Below are positions 1 through 9,799 of a DNA stretch of 64,000 bases, in pieces. Where the stretch lies: NCBI GenBank assembly GCA_934875375.1, contig CAKXHL010000001.1, positions 186,001-250,000 of the forward strand, given 5' to 3'. Below the pieces are notes generated by a model. The model was not told the origin of the DNA, did not search any database, and saw only the letters and a list, made by a program, of their open reading frames with translations. The first letter of the stretch is position 1. Each line of letters begins with the position of its first letter. A program made the translations under genes and the position numbers. Source of the stretch: an uncultured bacterium. GTDB lineage: Bacteria; Bacillota; Clostridia; Oscillospirales; Ruminococcaceae.

Positions 1-2808
1 CAAAAAGATCAGCTGGCTTACGCGTTGGAGCGGCTGAAAGGAAATGCAATTTTTCGGGAATACGCTGTATTTGTGGATTCGTTCAAAGGATTTATGGCTG
101 GGGAATTCGACTTGCTGGAAGAGTTGATGAAAACCGCTTCGTCGGTGACTTTTTCCCTTTGCACAGACAATCTGTTTGATCAATCGGAGGGATATGGGCT
201 GTTTGTTCCTTCCTGCCGTACGGCGGCGCGGCTGATGGAACTGGCGAGAAAAAACGGTATCCCAGTACAAACGCCGGTAATCTTAAAAGAACCGCTGCGT
301 TTTCATGCGTCCGCACTGGCAAAGCTGGAACAAAATCTATTCCGGGAAGAACAGTCGGCGCAGGAAGAAAGCGGCGGCATCCGGCTGACGCCCTGCCGGG
401 ACCCTTACGAGGAGATAGAGTGGGTGGCGGCAGAAATTTCCCATCTGGTGCGGGAAGAGAGATGCCGTTACCGGGATATTGTTGTAATCGGGCGGGATCT
501 GGAACCATATTTGCAGCCGGTACATGCCAGCTTTGCCGATTATGAGATTCCTTATTTTATGGACGAACGCTTTGACGTGGCGGCTCAGCCACTGACAGTA
601 GCGGTTCTGTCCGCGATGGAAGCTGCCAAAAGCCGTTTTCACAGCGAAGACTTATTTTGCCTGTTAAAGACAGGATTGCTGGATTTTTCGTTGGAGCAGG
701 TGGCGGCGTTAGAAGAATACGCTTATGTGTGGGATATCAGCGGTGCGCGCTGGGAAGAGCCGTTTGTCTGGAATCCGTCCGGCTTTGGCAAAATGCGGGA
801 AGCGGATGAAGTACGGCTGCGCGAGATCGAGGCACTTCGCCAAAGGCTGATGAAGCCTCTGCTCACCCTGCGAAAAAAAATCCGTGTTTGCAGCGGCCGG
901 GAATTGGTCGAAGCGCTGTATGAATATTGGAAAGAAGCGCGGATTCTGGAACAATTAAAAAAGCAGGATGCACAGGAGGATGCCGCCGGGCGGGACAGCG
1001 TGCGCGCACTGTTTGACGGCATGATGGATTTGTGGGATCAGTACGCGATGGTGCTGGGGGAACAGGCCTATGATCTGGACAAACATTGCGAGCTGATGCG
1101 GCTGACATTGTTAACAGCCGATTTGGGGCAAATCCCACAGGGATTGGATACGGTTATGATCGGCACTGCGGATCGAATCCGTCCTAACGCCCCCCAATAT
1201 GTGTTTATCATCGGTGCGAACGAGGATGTGTTCCCGGCCCCGGTGAGCCGGGATGGTATTTTGTCTGAGCGGGAGAGAGAACAGCTTTTTGCCGCAGGAC
1301 TGGAAGTATCGGAACCCTTTGAACTGCGGGTGCTGGAGGAGCGGTATTTTGCCTATACGGCAATGACCTGCGCCAGAGACGGCATTTTTTTGTCCTGGTC
1401 GGAGGAATCTCTTGACGGAAGTCCCCTGGCCCCATCGGTCATGGTTCGGGAGGTTCTGGCCGTTTTCCCGCAGGCTGTCTGCCGAAAGGCTTCGGCGGAG
1501 GAGGCGGGCTTTTACGCGCTGAACGAGAAAACGGCGCTGCATGTGTTCGGTTCTGCGGTGGATCGTTCCTCTTCCAAAGCGCAGGCGCTGGGAGTGTTTC
1601 TCGAGGAAAGCGCCTATACCGAACCGTACCAGAGAATCCGGCACCCGGTTCAGCCGGAGCTGTTTGCCATGAAATCGTTAGAGACGGCCCGGACTTTATT
1701 TGGCGGGGAAATGCGGCTTTCTCCCTCTAAACTGGATCGATACCATCAATGCCGGTTCGCCTATTTTTGCGAGAGGGGATTGGGAATCAAGAAACCGCGG
1801 AAAGCGCAGCTGTCCCCCATGGAATCGGGTACGGTGATCCACTACGTATTGCAGAAGGTAATATCGAAGTATCCTGGAAAAGAGCTGTGCAGCTTATCGG
1901 AAGAGCAGTGCCGCAAATTGGTGCGGCAGTCGCTGGATGACTATTTGCAGGATGCCATGGGAGGGGAACTGGATAAAACCGCGCGGTTTCGGTACTTGTT
2001 TACGAGAATGGCAAACACGCTGGTGCGCCTGATCCACCATCTGGCAATGGAATTTGCAGTCTGTGACTTTGAACCAGTGGCTTTTGAGCTGGCCATTGCG
2101 AAGGATTCGTCCGTCACCCCTCTGGAATTGGAAATGCCGGATGGTGGCAAAATTTGGGTTGAGGGCATAGTGGATCGCGTGGATGTGATGGAAAAGCGGG
2201 GCAGGCGCTATGTTCGGGTAGTGGATTATAAGACCGGCACCAAAACCTTTGATTTTACCGATATTTATTACGGTATCAACCTGCAGATGCTGGTTTATCT
2301 GTTTTCCATTTGCCAAAATGGAAAAGGTCAACTGGAAAATACTGTTCCGGCGGGAATTTTATATATGCCGGGCAAAACGGGATTTTTACCGGCTGACCGA
2401 CATGCAGAAGAGGAGCAGATGCAGGCGCAGCAGAAAAGGGCGCTGAAGATGAACGGCCTTTTGCTTTCCGACCCGGTGGTGTTGGAGGGGATGGAGTCAG
2501 ACGGCGCAGGGGTATTTATTCCCGCAAAGCTCAAAGATGGGCAGATCGACGCCAAATCTTCGGTGGCGACACTGGAGGAGCTGGGAAAGCTAAAGCGGCA
2601 TATAGAGTCTTTGCTGCGGCAGATGGCCCAAACCCTTTGGAAAGGGGATATCCCGGCTCTGCCGCTGGAGGAAAAGCAGTTTGATCTGTGTGCCTGGTGC
2701 GATTACCGCGGCATCTGCGGACGGGAAGAGGACGGGCCAAAACGGCAGCGGGACGAGTTCTCCCGGGAAGTATTTTTCCAAAAGATCGGTGGTGAAGAAG
2801 ATGCGTGA
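1..2808 (+). CDS. addB: ATP-dependent helicase/nuclease subunit B (AddB), 5' partial
   Basis: AddB is the second subunit of the AddAB helicase-nuclease, which resects double-strand breaks for RecA-dependent repair. The frame is open to the left edge, so the true start lies outside; about 935 residues are visible against roughly 1150 usual for the family, so the N-terminal ATPase part is missing. The C-terminal RecB-type nuclease is visible as GIVDRVDV followed by VVDYKTG. The iron-sulfur cysteines are the single Cys in YHQCRFAYFC and the late group CAWCDYRGIC. The stop overlaps the addA start by 8 bases, so the pair is translationally coupled. Identification is firm; only the start is unknown. 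Confidence 0.95.
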   Translation, partial: QKDQLAYALERLKGNAIFREYAVFVDSFKGFMAGEFDLLEELMKTASSVTFSLCTDNLFDQSEGYGLFVPSCRTAARLMELARKNGIPVQTPVILKEPLRFHASALAKLEQNLFREEQSAQEESGGIRLTPCRDPYEEIEWVAAEISHLVREERCRYRDIVVIGRDLEPYLQPVHASFADYEIPYFMDERFDVAAQPLTVAVLSAMEAAKSRFHSEDLFCLLKTGLLDFSLEQVAALEEYAYVWDISGARWEEPFVWNPSGFGKMREADEVRLREIEALRQRLMKPLLTLRKKIRVCSGRELVEALYEYWKEARILEQLKKQDAQEDAAGRDSVRALFDGMMDLWDQYAMVLGEQAYDLDKHCELMRLTLLTADLGQIPQGLDTVMIGTADRIRPNAPQYVFIIGANEDVFPAPVSRDGILSEREREQLFAAGLEVSEPFELRVLEERYFAYTAMTCARDGIFLSWSEESLDGSPLAPSVMVREVLAVFPQAVCRKASAEEAGFYALNEKTALHVFGSAVDRSSSKAQALGVFLEESAYTEPYQRIRHPVQPELFAMKSLETARTLFGGEMRLSPSKLDRYHQCRFAYFCERGLGIKKPRKAQLSPMESGTVIHYVLQKVISKYPGKELCSLSEEQCRKLVRQSLDDYLQDAMGGELDKTARFRYLFTRMANTLVRLIHHLAMEFAVCDFEPVAFELAIAKDSSVTPLELEMPDGGKIWVEGIVDRVDVMEKRGRRYVRVVDYKTGTKTFDFTDIYYGINLQMLVYLFSICQNGKGQLENTVPAGILYMPGKTGFLPADRHAEEEQMQAQQKRALKMNGLLLSDPVVLEGMESDGAGVFIPAKLKDGQIDAKSSVATLEELGKLKRHIESLLRQMAQTLWKGDIPALPLEEKQFDLCAWCDYRGICGREEDGPKRQRDEFSREVFFQKIGGEEDA

Positions 2809-5800
2809 AAGAAGCTGGACAACAGAACAATCCCAAGCGATTCAAAGCCGGGGCGGGACGCTGTTGGTGTCTGCGGCGGCGGGCAGCGGTAAAACCGCTG
2901 TTTTGGTAGAGCGGGTTGTATCCATGCTGTTGGATGAAGAGCATCCGGTGGATGCGGACCGTCTGCTGGTGGTCACCTTTTCCAATGCGGCTGCTCGGGA
3001 GATGCGCCAGCGCATTGATGCAAGATTGGCCCAGGAACAGGCAGCACGGCCTTACAGCCAACATCTTCGCAGACAGCGTTTTTTGATGGAGCGCGCTCAT
3101 ATCAGCACCATCCATGCCTTTTGTTTGGATCTGATCAGCCGTCACACGGAGGAATTAGATTTGCCAGCGGATTTTATTCTGGGGGAGGAGGGTCGCTTGT
3201 CTCTGATTCGCCAGGAAGCAGCGGCGCAGGCGATTGAGAATTTCTATGCCTCGGACGGGGACGGCAGTTTTTCCGATCTGGTAGAGCTTTTGTCTGGCGG
3301 ACGGGATGACAACCGGGTGACCGATACGATTTTCAAGCTGTACGACTTTATTCGCTCTCACCCATTTTATGAGGACTGGCTGGCAGGAAAGGAAAAAATG
3401 TACGATCCTGCCATTCCGGCGGAACAAACTGTGTGGGGAAAAACGATTCTGGCTTACGGGACGGAAGCGATAACATACTGTCTGCAACAAAACCGGGAGC
3501 TGCTGGAACAGATGGACGGGATTTTAGAGCTGGAAAAAGCATATGGAGCGCCGTTTCGCGAGGATGGTCAGCGGCTGTCGGCGCTGCTTTCTTCGCTGCG
3601 GTCCGGCGATTGGGACAGCTGCTGCGCGCAGCTGCAAACGTTCTCTTTCGGTCGGCTGGGAGCGCTGCGCGGCTTTGAGGACGATGTACTGAAAAAGTCA
3701 TTGCAGTCCAGGCGCGATCAGATTAAAAAGATTATCAAAGGTCTGGCCCAACGGCAATTTTGCGCTGACGCTGGGGAGTTTCGGGAGGATATTTCCGATT
3801 TGCGGCCAAAAGTATCCACGCTTTTTTCGCTGGTTCTCGCTTATGACCGACAGTATTCCCAGCTGAAAAAAGAGCAGAAGCTTTTGGATTTTTCCGACTT
3901 GGAGCATATGGCGCTGCGCCTTTTGATGGAGCGATTGGGCGATACCTATCGTCCGACTGCGCTGGCGCAGCAGACGGCGCAGGAATACGAGGAAGTGCTG
4001 GTGGATGAGTATCAGGATACCAACAGCGCACAGGATATGATTTTTTTGGCAGTTTCCCGGCAGGGCGAAAATCTCTTTATGGTCGGCGACGTGAAACAGA
4101 GCATTTATCGTTTTCGACAGGCGATGCCGGAAATTTTTATGGAAAAACTGGACCGTTACGGCCCATTTGACGGAAAAAATTATCCGGCAAAAATTATACT
4201 GGGCAAAAACTTTCGCAGCCGTCCGGAAGTAACAGAATTTGTGAACTTTGTGTTCCGGCAGCTGATGAGCCAGAAAATGGGAGAGATGGAGTACAGCCGG
4301 GAACAGGAGCTGATCCCGGCGGCCGATTATCCGCCGGATAAGCAGATGCAGGCGGAACTGCATTTGATCGATATCCAGGAAGAAAAGGCGAATGCTGTCC
4401 AGCTGGAGGCGGCCTATGTGGCGCGCCGGATTGCTCGATTGATGACAGACGGCTCTACCGTGTGGGGAAACGGTGCGCCGCGTCCGGTGCGTTTTGGCGA
4501 TGTCTGCATTTTGCTGCGCTCACCGAAAAACAAGGCGCAAGTTTATCGGGAAGCCTTTTTGAAAGAGGGGATCAACAGCTGGTCCGACAGCCGAAATGGA
4601 TTTTTACAGGCAAGAGAAATCCGGGTTATGGTAGCGTTTTTGCAGATGCTGGATAATCCGTACCGCGACATTCCCCTTTTAACGGTATTGATGTCCGATT
4701 TGTTTGGTTTTACGCCGGATCAGATCGCAAAGATTCGTTTGCTGGACCAACGAGGCTCTTTTTACTCTGCTTTGCAGGAAAGCGCCCGGCAAGGGAACGA
4801 GTCCAGCGCCGCGTTTTTGCGCCAGACGCAGCTTCTGCGGCGGCTGGCGGTCAGCATGCCGGTAGCCGGACTTTTGACGGAGATTTACGCCAGAACCGAT
4901 TATCCGGCGATTGTGTCCGCCTATCCGATGGGACAGGCGAGAAAGGCGAATCTGCATCAGCTTTGCAGCTTTGCGGTAGCTTTTGAAAAGAGCGGCGGCC
5001 GCGGACTGTACGCTTTTGTCCGCTTTTTGGACCGGCTGTCCGATCAAAAAGCGGATTTTGAGCCTGCTTCCTCTGGCGGCGGCAGCGACGCAGTGCAGAT
5101 TCTCAGCATCCATCGTTCCAAAGGGTTGGAATTCCCGTATGTTTTCCTGTGCGACGGCGCCAAAGCGTTTAACAAGCAGGATCTGCGGGATCGCATTGCA
5201 GTGCATCCACAAATGGGTTTTGCCTGTGTGCGGCGGGATTCGGCTTTGTTAAAGGAGTTTACTACTGTCCCGCTGGAGGCGCTTCGCTTAGAAAATGAAC
5301 GCGCTGGTTTGAGCGAGGAGCTTCGGGTGCTGTATGTGGCGCTGACCCGGGCCAAAGAGAAGCTGTTTATCACCATGTCGGGGAATGTGGATAAAATGCT
5401 GCAAAAAGCATCTTTGGCGGCACAGGGTCCTTTGCAGCCGTTTGTGGTGCGCAGAGCGGATTCCATTGGCGCCTGGCTTTTGATGTGTGCGCTGCGGCAT
5501 CCGGACTGCCATGAACTGCGGGAGCGGGCAGGCGCGGTGTTTGGCGGTTTGGCAGAATCGGAGCAGGCGGCGCTTCAAGTTGTGTTTGGGCAAGTGCAGG
5601 AATGGAAAATACTGGAAAATAATGAGGCGACAAAGGTAGTCTCTGGTCCGGACGAGGTGTTCTTAGCCCGGCTCAGAGCAAATGGTGCGTGGCGGTATCC
5701 GTATGAAGAAGCGACCCATATTCCGCAAAAACTTGGCGTTTCGGCTGTGGCCAAAAAAGAGACTTCTGAGCGGTATGCGTTTACCAAAACACCTCGTTTT

Positions 5801-6322
5801 CTCACCGGAGAAAAAATGTCCGGCGCGCAGCGGGGGGATGCGCTGCACCACTTTATGCAGTACGCTGACTATGAGCGATGCGCCGCAGATCCCGACTCAG
5901 AGCTGGAACGGCTGCTGCAGCTGGAGTATCTGACGCCAGCGCAGGCACAGGTGATCCCGTTGGAGCGCATTGCGCATTTTTTTTCCTCCGATTTGTATAG
6001 GAGAATGACGGCCTCCGATCGGCTAGAACGGGAATTGCGCTTTCTTTGGGAGATAGATGGAAGTCTGATGGGCTACGAAAACGCCGGAGAGGACAGGATT
6101 ACCGTGCAAGGCGTAGCGGACTGCGTTTTTTGGGAAGAAGATGGAGCGGTCATTGTCGATTACAAAACCGACCGGGTATCCTGCGCGGAAGAACTGGCGG
6201 ACAAGTACCGCGAACAGCTCCGGATATACCGGCTGATTTTGCAGCAAAGCCTGCAAACAAAGGTAAAAGAATGTGTTTTGTATTCCTTTCATCTTGGAGA
6301 AGAAATCCAGTTGGATTTTTAA
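2801..6322 (+). CDS. addA: ATP-dependent helicase/nuclease subunit A (AddA)
   Basis: AddA is the UvrD-like helicase and nuclease subunit of AddAB. The chosen ATG overlaps the addB stop and gives a 1173-residue protein, normal for the family. Walker A is AAAGSGKT at residues 25-32, the DExx box is LVDEYQDT, and late helicase motifs include LSIHRSKGLEFPYVF and VALTRAKEKLF. The C-terminal nuclease shows IVDYKTD. Earlier in-frame starts exist inside addB, but this ATG matches the usual N-terminus (WTTEQSQAI). A promoter for the next operon begins 18 bases after the stop, and no clear terminator separates them. Confidence 0.96.
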   Translation: MRERSWTTEQSQAIQSRGGTLLVSAAAGSGKTAVLVERVVSMLLDEEHPVDADRLLVVTFSNAAAREMRQRIDARLAQEQAARPYSQHLRRQRFLMERAHISTIHAFCLDLISRHTEELDLPADFILGEEGRLSLIRQEAAAQAIENFYASDGDGSFSDLVELLSGGRDDNRVTDTIFKLYDFIRSHPFYEDWLAGKEKMYDPAIPAEQTVWGKTILAYGTEAITYCLQQNRELLEQMDGILELEKAYGAPFREDGQRLSALLSSLRSGDWDSCCAQLQTFSFGRLGALRGFEDDVLKKSLQSRRDQIKKIIKGLAQRQFCADAGEFREDISDLRPKVSTLFSLVLAYDRQYSQLKKEQKLLDFSDLEHMALRLLMERLGDTYRPTALAQQTAQEYEEVLVDEYQDTNSAQDMIFLAVSRQGENLFMVGDVKQSIYRFRQAMPEIFMEKLDRYGPFDGKNYPAKIILGKNFRSRPEVTEFVNFVFRQLMSQKMGEMEYSREQELIPAADYPPDKQMQAELHLIDIQEEKANAVQLEAAYVARRIARLMTDGSTVWGNGAPRPVRFGDVCILLRSPKNKAQVYREAFLKEGINSWSDSRNGFLQAREIRVMVAFLQMLDNPYRDIPLLTVLMSDLFGFTPDQIAKIRLLDQRGSFYSALQESARQGNESSAAFLRQTQLLRRLAVSMPVAGLLTEIYARTDYPAIVSAYPMGQARKANLHQLCSFAVAFEKSGGRGLYAFVRFLDRLSDQKADFEPASSGGGSDAVQILSIHRSKGLEFPYVFLCDGAKAFNKQDLRDRIAVHPQMGFACVRRDSALLKEFTTVPLEALRLENERAGLSEELRVLYVALTRAKEKLFITMSGNVDKMLQKASLAAQGPLQPFVVRRADSIGAWLLMCALRHPDCHELRERAGAVFGGLAESEQAALQVVFGQVQEWKILENNEATKVVSGPDEVFLARLRANGAWRYPYEEATHIPQKLGVSAVAKKETSERYAFTKTPRFLTGEKMSGAQRGDALHHFMQYADYERCAADPDSELERLLQLEYLTPAQAQVIPLERIAHFFSSDLYRRMTASDRLERELRFLWEIDGSLMGYENAGEDRITVQGVADCVFWEEDGAVIVDYKTDRVSCAEELADKYREQLRIYRLILQQSLQTKVKECVLYSFHLGEEIQLDF

Positions 6323-6340
6323 AGAATTTTGATTCTGTCC

Positions 6341-6369
6341 TTGACAAGGCGGCACCTTACTGCTATACT
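6341..6369 (+). promoter_or_regulatory. Sigma-A-type promoter of infC-rpmI-rplT
   Basis: TTGACA at 6341-6346 and TATACT at 6364-6369 are separated by 17 bases, close to the housekeeping consensus. It lies between addA and a long structured leader, so it should drive the infC operon. Confidence 0.85.
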
Positions 6370-6375
6370 TAATGA

Positions 6376-6535
6376 GAAAACAAAGTAGAACCAATTCGTT
6401 CTCACCTGCTCGCACAGGCGATGCCGGGTCAATACATGAAAGGCAAAAGGTTTTTATGTGTATTGAGCGCGGGCGAATTTCGTTCCGCGCTTTGTTATTG
6501 AAAAATTCGGGCTTTTACAATGGAGGTGCTTTCAC
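6376..6535 (+). promoter_or_regulatory. infC 5' leader, probable L20 autoregulatory leader with terminator-like stem
   Basis: About 160 transcribed bases precede infC. The region near 6391-6435 (GTTCTCACCTGCTCGC, then GCCGGGTCAATAC) resembles the ribosomal protein L20 leader of Firmicutes, in which L20 binds a mimic of its 23S rRNA site. A 7-bp stem (AGCGCGG at 6466-6472 with CCGCGCT at 6485-6491) followed by a modest T-rich stretch could be the attenuator. Assignment is from position and remembered motif shape, not a covariance search. Confidence 0.6.
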
Positions 6536-7054
6536 ATTAGCAACAAGGAACTGCAGATCAACGAAGAGATCAGAGATAAGGAAATCCGCGTCATCGATGC
6601 AGACGGCAGCCAGTTAGGGATTCTTACGACCAAAGATGCGATGAAAATCGCGATTGAGAAAAATCTCGATCTGGTCAAAATCGCGCCGCAGGCTGCTCCG
6701 CCGGTTTGTCGCATTATGGATTACGGCAAATATCGGTTTGAACAGGCAAAGCGGGAAAAGGAAGCGAAAAAGAACCAAAAAGTGATTGAGATCAAAGAGG
6801 TTCGTCTTTCTTTGAACATCGACACCAACGATTTCAACACCAAAGTGAACCATGCGATGAAATTCCTCAAAGCGGGGAACAAAGTCAAGGTATCGGTTCG
6901 TTTTAGGGGGCGTGAAATGGCGCACTCTCAGATGGGCACCGTGCTGATGCAGCGGTTCACCGATGCGGTTGCCGAGGTTGGCACTGTTGAGAAGCAGCCG
7001 AAAATGGAAGGCAGAAGCATGACGATGTTCATCTCTGCAAAGCCCGTTAAGTAA
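6536..7054 (+). CDS. infC: Translation initiation factor IF-3, AUU start
   Basis: IF-3 binds the 30S subunit, prevents premature joining of 50S and checks start codon pairing. The reading frame has no ATG at the expected N-terminus; it begins with ATT at 6536, 7 bases after GGAGGTG (6522-6528), giving 172 residues beginning (M)SNKELQINEEIR. That is the conserved IF-3 N-terminus. The first in-frame ATG (6641) would remove 35 conserved residues. Both domains are present: PPVCRIMDYGKYRFEQ ends the N-domain and RFRGREMAH lies in the C-domain. AUU starts are a known IF-3 self-control device. First gene of infC-rpmI-rplT. Confidence 0.95.
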   Translation: MSNKELQINEEIRDKEIRVIDADGSQLGILTTKDAMKIAIEKNLDLVKIAPQAAPPVCRIMDYGKYRFEQAKREKEAKKNQKVIEIKEVRLSLNIDTNDFNTKVNHAMKFLKAGNKVKVSVRFRGREMAHSQMGTVLMQRFTDAVAEVGTVEKQPKMEGRSMTMFISAKPVK

Positions 7055-7076
7055 ATCGAACAGGAGGAAAACCAAA

Positions 7077-7274
7077 ATGCCTAAACTGAAAACTCATTCC
7101 GGCGCAAAAAAACGCTTTAAACTGACCAAAAACGGAAAGGTAAAACGCGCGCATGCTTACAAATCCCATATTCTGAACAAAAAATCCACCAAGCGCAAAA
7201 GAAGCCTGCGCAAAGCCGCTTATGCGGATCAGACCAACATGAAGGCAATCAAGTTGCTGATGGCGAATCACTAA
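7077..7274 (+). CDS. rpmI: 50S ribosomal protein L35
   Basis: A 65-residue, very basic protein starting MPKLKTHSGAKKRF, the diagnostic L35 N-terminus, with the usual length. It sits 22 bases after infC with AGGAGG upstream of its ATG and 27 bases before rplT, the standard order. Confidence 0.97.
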   Translation: MPKLKTHSGAKKRFKLTKNGKVKRAHAYKSHILNKKSTKRKRSLRKAAYADQTNMKAIKLLMANH

Positions 7275-7301
7275 TTAACATCTGGATGGAGGATTAAGAA
7301 T

Positions 7302-7655
7302 ATGGCTCGTGTAAAAGGGGCAATGATGACCCGTAAGAGAAGAAAAAAAGTTCTGAAACTGGCGAAAGGCTATTTTGGTGCAAAGAGCACTCACTTTAAA
7401 ATGGCCAAACAGGCTGTCATGAAATCCGGCAATTATGCTTATGTAGGCAGAAAACAGAGAAAAAGAGATTTCAGAAGCCTGTGGATCACCAGAATTTCCG
7501 CTGCTTGCCGCATCAATGGCATGAACTATTCTACTTTCATGAACGGCTTGAAAAAAGCTGGCGTGGAGCTGAACAGAAAAATGCTTTCCGAAATCGCGAT
7601 CAACGATCCGGCGGCTTTCACCTCCTTGGTGGAAAAAGCGAAAGCGGCTCTTTAA
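7302..7655 (+). CDS. rplT: 50S ribosomal protein L20
   Basis: L20 binds 23S rRNA early in 50S assembly and in Firmicutes represses its own operon through the leader. The 117-residue product begins MARVKGAMMTRKRRKK and contains YVGRKQRKRDFRSLWI, the conserved L20 core. It has a GGAGG site and is followed by a clear terminator that closes the operon. Confidence 0.97.
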   Translation: MARVKGAMMTRKRRKKVLKLAKGYFGAKSTHFKMAKQAVMKSGNYAYVGRKQRKRDFRSLWITRISAACRINGMNYSTFMNGLKKAGVELNRKMLSEIAINDPAAFTSLVEKAKAAL

Positions 7656-7665
7656 TAGAAGTGTT

Positions 7666-7700
7666 ACAAGCCCGTGTTTTACTGACACGGGCTTGTTTTG
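7666..7700 (+). terminator. Terminator after rplT
   Basis: A perfect 12-bp stem, ACAAGCCCGTGT (7666-7677) with ACACGGGCTTGT (7685-7696), 7-base loop, followed by a short T run. The ribosome-binding site of the next gene begins only a few bases later. Confidence 0.85.
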
Positions 7701-7719
7701 CAAATGGATGGAGTTTGAA

Positions 7720-8505
7720 ATGGAACGGATAACCAGCAAAGACAATGAAAAAATCAAATGGCTGATTAAATTGCAAAACAGCCGGAAGGTCAGGCAGGAA
7801 AGCGCTTCTTTTGTGGCTGAGGGGATGCGCCTGGCGCAGGAGGTGCTGCGCTGTGGTCTGCCGTTGCAGCAGGTTTTCGCCAGCGATGACGGTGCCGCAC
7901 GATATGCGTCTGTTTGGAATGCGCTGTGCCAAAAGGCGTCGGCGGCCTATCTGATTTCCGATGGGCTGGAGGCGAAAATCAGCAGTGTGCAAACGCCACA
8001 GGGGATTTATTGTGTTTGTGGGATGCCGCGGCATACTTTCGGGCAGATCGCTGGGTTTGGTGAAAAGTTTCTTGCGCTGGATCATTTGCAGGATCCGGGA
8101 AATCTGGGGACGATCATCCGAACGGCGGACGCATTTGGCGCGGACGGCATTCTTTTAAGTGAAGGCTGCGCAGATTGTTACAGTCCCAAGGTCCTGAGAA
8201 GTACGATGGGCAGCGTATTCCGGCTGCCGATCTGGACAGTACCGGATCTGGCACAGACATTGAAAGAATTACATCAAGCGGGTTTTTCTACTTTCGGCGC
8301 TGCATTGGATGAAACGGCGATTTGTTTGGGGAATTTTTCCTTCCCGCAAAAATCGGTGGCTGTGGTCGGGAACGAAGGAAACGGAATTTCCCGCCCGGTA
8401 CTGGATGCTTGCCAGCAAACGCTTTATATTCCCATGAAGGGAGAGGCGGAATCGCTGAACGCAGGGGTAGCAGCCTCATTGATTTTGTGGGAAATGTGCC
8501 GGTGA
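7720..8505 (+). CDS. TrmH/SpoU-family rRNA methyltransferase
   Basis: A SPOUT-fold RNA 2'-O-ribose methyltransferase using S-adenosylmethionine; the target nucleotide cannot be told from sequence. The three SpoU motifs are visible: motif 1 LQDPGNLGTIIRTADAFG, motif 2 VVGNEGNGIS, motif 3 IPMKGEAESLNAGVAAS. The N-terminal part (VRQESASFVAEGMRL) is the substrate-binding domain typical of RlmB-like proteins. ATG 7720 was chosen because GGATGGAG lies 6 bases upstream, giving 261 residues; an in-frame ATG at 7708 is part of that site. It is followed after 12 bases by dprA. Confidence 0.9.
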   Translation: MERITSKDNEKIKWLIKLQNSRKVRQESASFVAEGMRLAQEVLRCGLPLQQVFASDDGAARYASVWNALCQKASAAYLISDGLEAKISSVQTPQGIYCVCGMPRHTFGQIAGFGEKFLALDHLQDPGNLGTIIRTADAFGADGILLSEGCADCYSPKVLRSTMGSVFRLPIWTVPDLAQTLKELHQAGFSTFGAALDETAICLGNFSFPQKSVAVVGNEGNGISRPVLDACQQTLYIPMKGEAESLNAGVAASLILWEMCR

Positions 8506-8517
8506 GGAGGACGGAAA

Positions 8518-9690
8518 ATGGAATTTTGGATTTGGCTTTCCAATGCGCTGGGGGCGGGTAGCCCCAGGGTGAACGACATTGTGGCCTGTTTTGAAACGGC
8601 GGAACATTTTTATGCAGAAAAGAAGACCGGCTTTCGCCATGTTGCATTTCTGACAGCGACGGAAAAGCAAAAGCTTTCAGCTGCGTCTTTGTCGGATGCA
8701 TTGCGGCTGAAAGAAAAAACATTGGATAAGGGATATCATATTTTGACGCCGGATCAGGCGCAATACCCGAATCGTTTGCGCAATATTTATGCGATGCCTG
8801 CCGTTTTATATGCGGACGGCGAGCTGAACGACATAGATGAAACGGTGGCAATTGCGCTGGTGGGTGCTCGAAGGTGTTCTGATTACGGCCGGGCTGTTGC
8901 AGGCGAATTGGGCTTTGGGCTTGCCCGCATGGGCGCTGTGGTTATTACGGGTATGGCCCGCGGGATTGACGCAGCGGCTCATGAGGCTGCTTTGCGTGCT
9001 GGCGGCAGCACGATTGCTGTGTTGGGCTGTGGTTTGGATATCGTCTATCCGCCGGAACACACAGCCTTGCGCCGGGAGATTCCCAAAAAGGGTATGGTTC
9101 TTTCTGAATTTCCTTTGGATGCAAAACCGGAGGGCTTTCATTTTCCTATTCGTAACCGCTTGATGTCTGCTTTGTCTTTGGGCGTTGTAGTAGTGGAAGG
9201 GGAACTGACCAGCGGTTCTTTGATCACAGCCAATTATGCGGCAGAACAGGGAAAAGATGTGTTTGCGGTTCCCGGCAGTGTACTGAGCGGATTGTCCAAA
9301 GGTCCGTTCCGCCTGCTACAGACAGGGGCGATACCAGTTTCCTGCGCTGGGGACATTTTAGAAGAATATCGGTATCGGTATGCTGCCAAAATAGATTGGA
9401 GGACCCCGGTCGTGTCTGAAATGCCGAAGCGCGAGACGGTTAAGGAAAAAGTAGAGACGCCGCTCCCGGAACGGTCGGCTGTGCCGATTCGGGAAAAACG
9501 GGCTCTGCCGGAAGAGTGTGACACTAATATCCGCGAAATTTATGAAATTTTGTCGGAAATTCCAATCAATGCCGATGAAATTGCAGCACGTACGCAAAAA
9601 AATCCTGCGGAAGTCTTGACAGCGCTTTCAGAACTTGAAATAATGGGATTTGTATCGGCAAATGCGGGAAAAAGATTTTGTATCTGCTAG
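8518..9690 (+). CDS. dprA: DNA-processing protein DprA
   Basis: DprA binds incoming single-stranded DNA and loads RecA during transformation, and is also kept in many non-competent clostridia. The 390-residue protein has the Rossmann-like core: VGARRCSDYG, VITGMARGIDAAAH, IAVLGCGLDIVYPPEH, then FPIRNRLMSALSLGVVVVE and SGSLITANYAAEQGKDVFAV. A C-terminal winged-helix domain (about 325-390) is present. Where the family usually has RNRIISGLS, this protein has RNRLMSALS, a mild variation. GGAGG precedes the ATG. It is directly upstream of topA, a common arrangement. Confidence 0.95.
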   Translation: MEFWIWLSNALGAGSPRVNDIVACFETAEHFYAEKKTGFRHVAFLTATEKQKLSAASLSDALRLKEKTLDKGYHILTPDQAQYPNRLRNIYAMPAVLYADGELNDIDETVAIALVGARRCSDYGRAVAGELGFGLARMGAVVITGMARGIDAAAHEAALRAGGSTIAVLGCGLDIVYPPEHTALRREIPKKGMVLSEFPLDAKPEGFHFPIRNRLMSALSLGVVVVEGELTSGSLITANYAAEQGKDVFAVPGSVLSGLSKGPFRLLQTGAIPVSCAGDILEEYRYRYAAKIDWRTPVVSEMPKRETVKEKVETPLPERSAVPIREKRALPEECDTNIREIYEILSEIPINADEIAARTQKNPAEVLTALSELEIMGFVSANAGKRFCIC

Positions 9691-9799
9691 CAAAATAAGA
9701 CACCAAATGTACAAGATATGGTGCTTTTGCGGTAAAGATACCATTAGGCCGCCCTCTTTTTGCGGCCGGTAAAGATTACAGAAGTAAAGGCGGGATTAA

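Noticed and set aside
9691..9799. Terminator between dprA and topA
   Set aside because: The GGCCGC/GCGGCC stem has no T run and the CACCA/TGGTG stem is only five pairs; topA may be co-transcribed.
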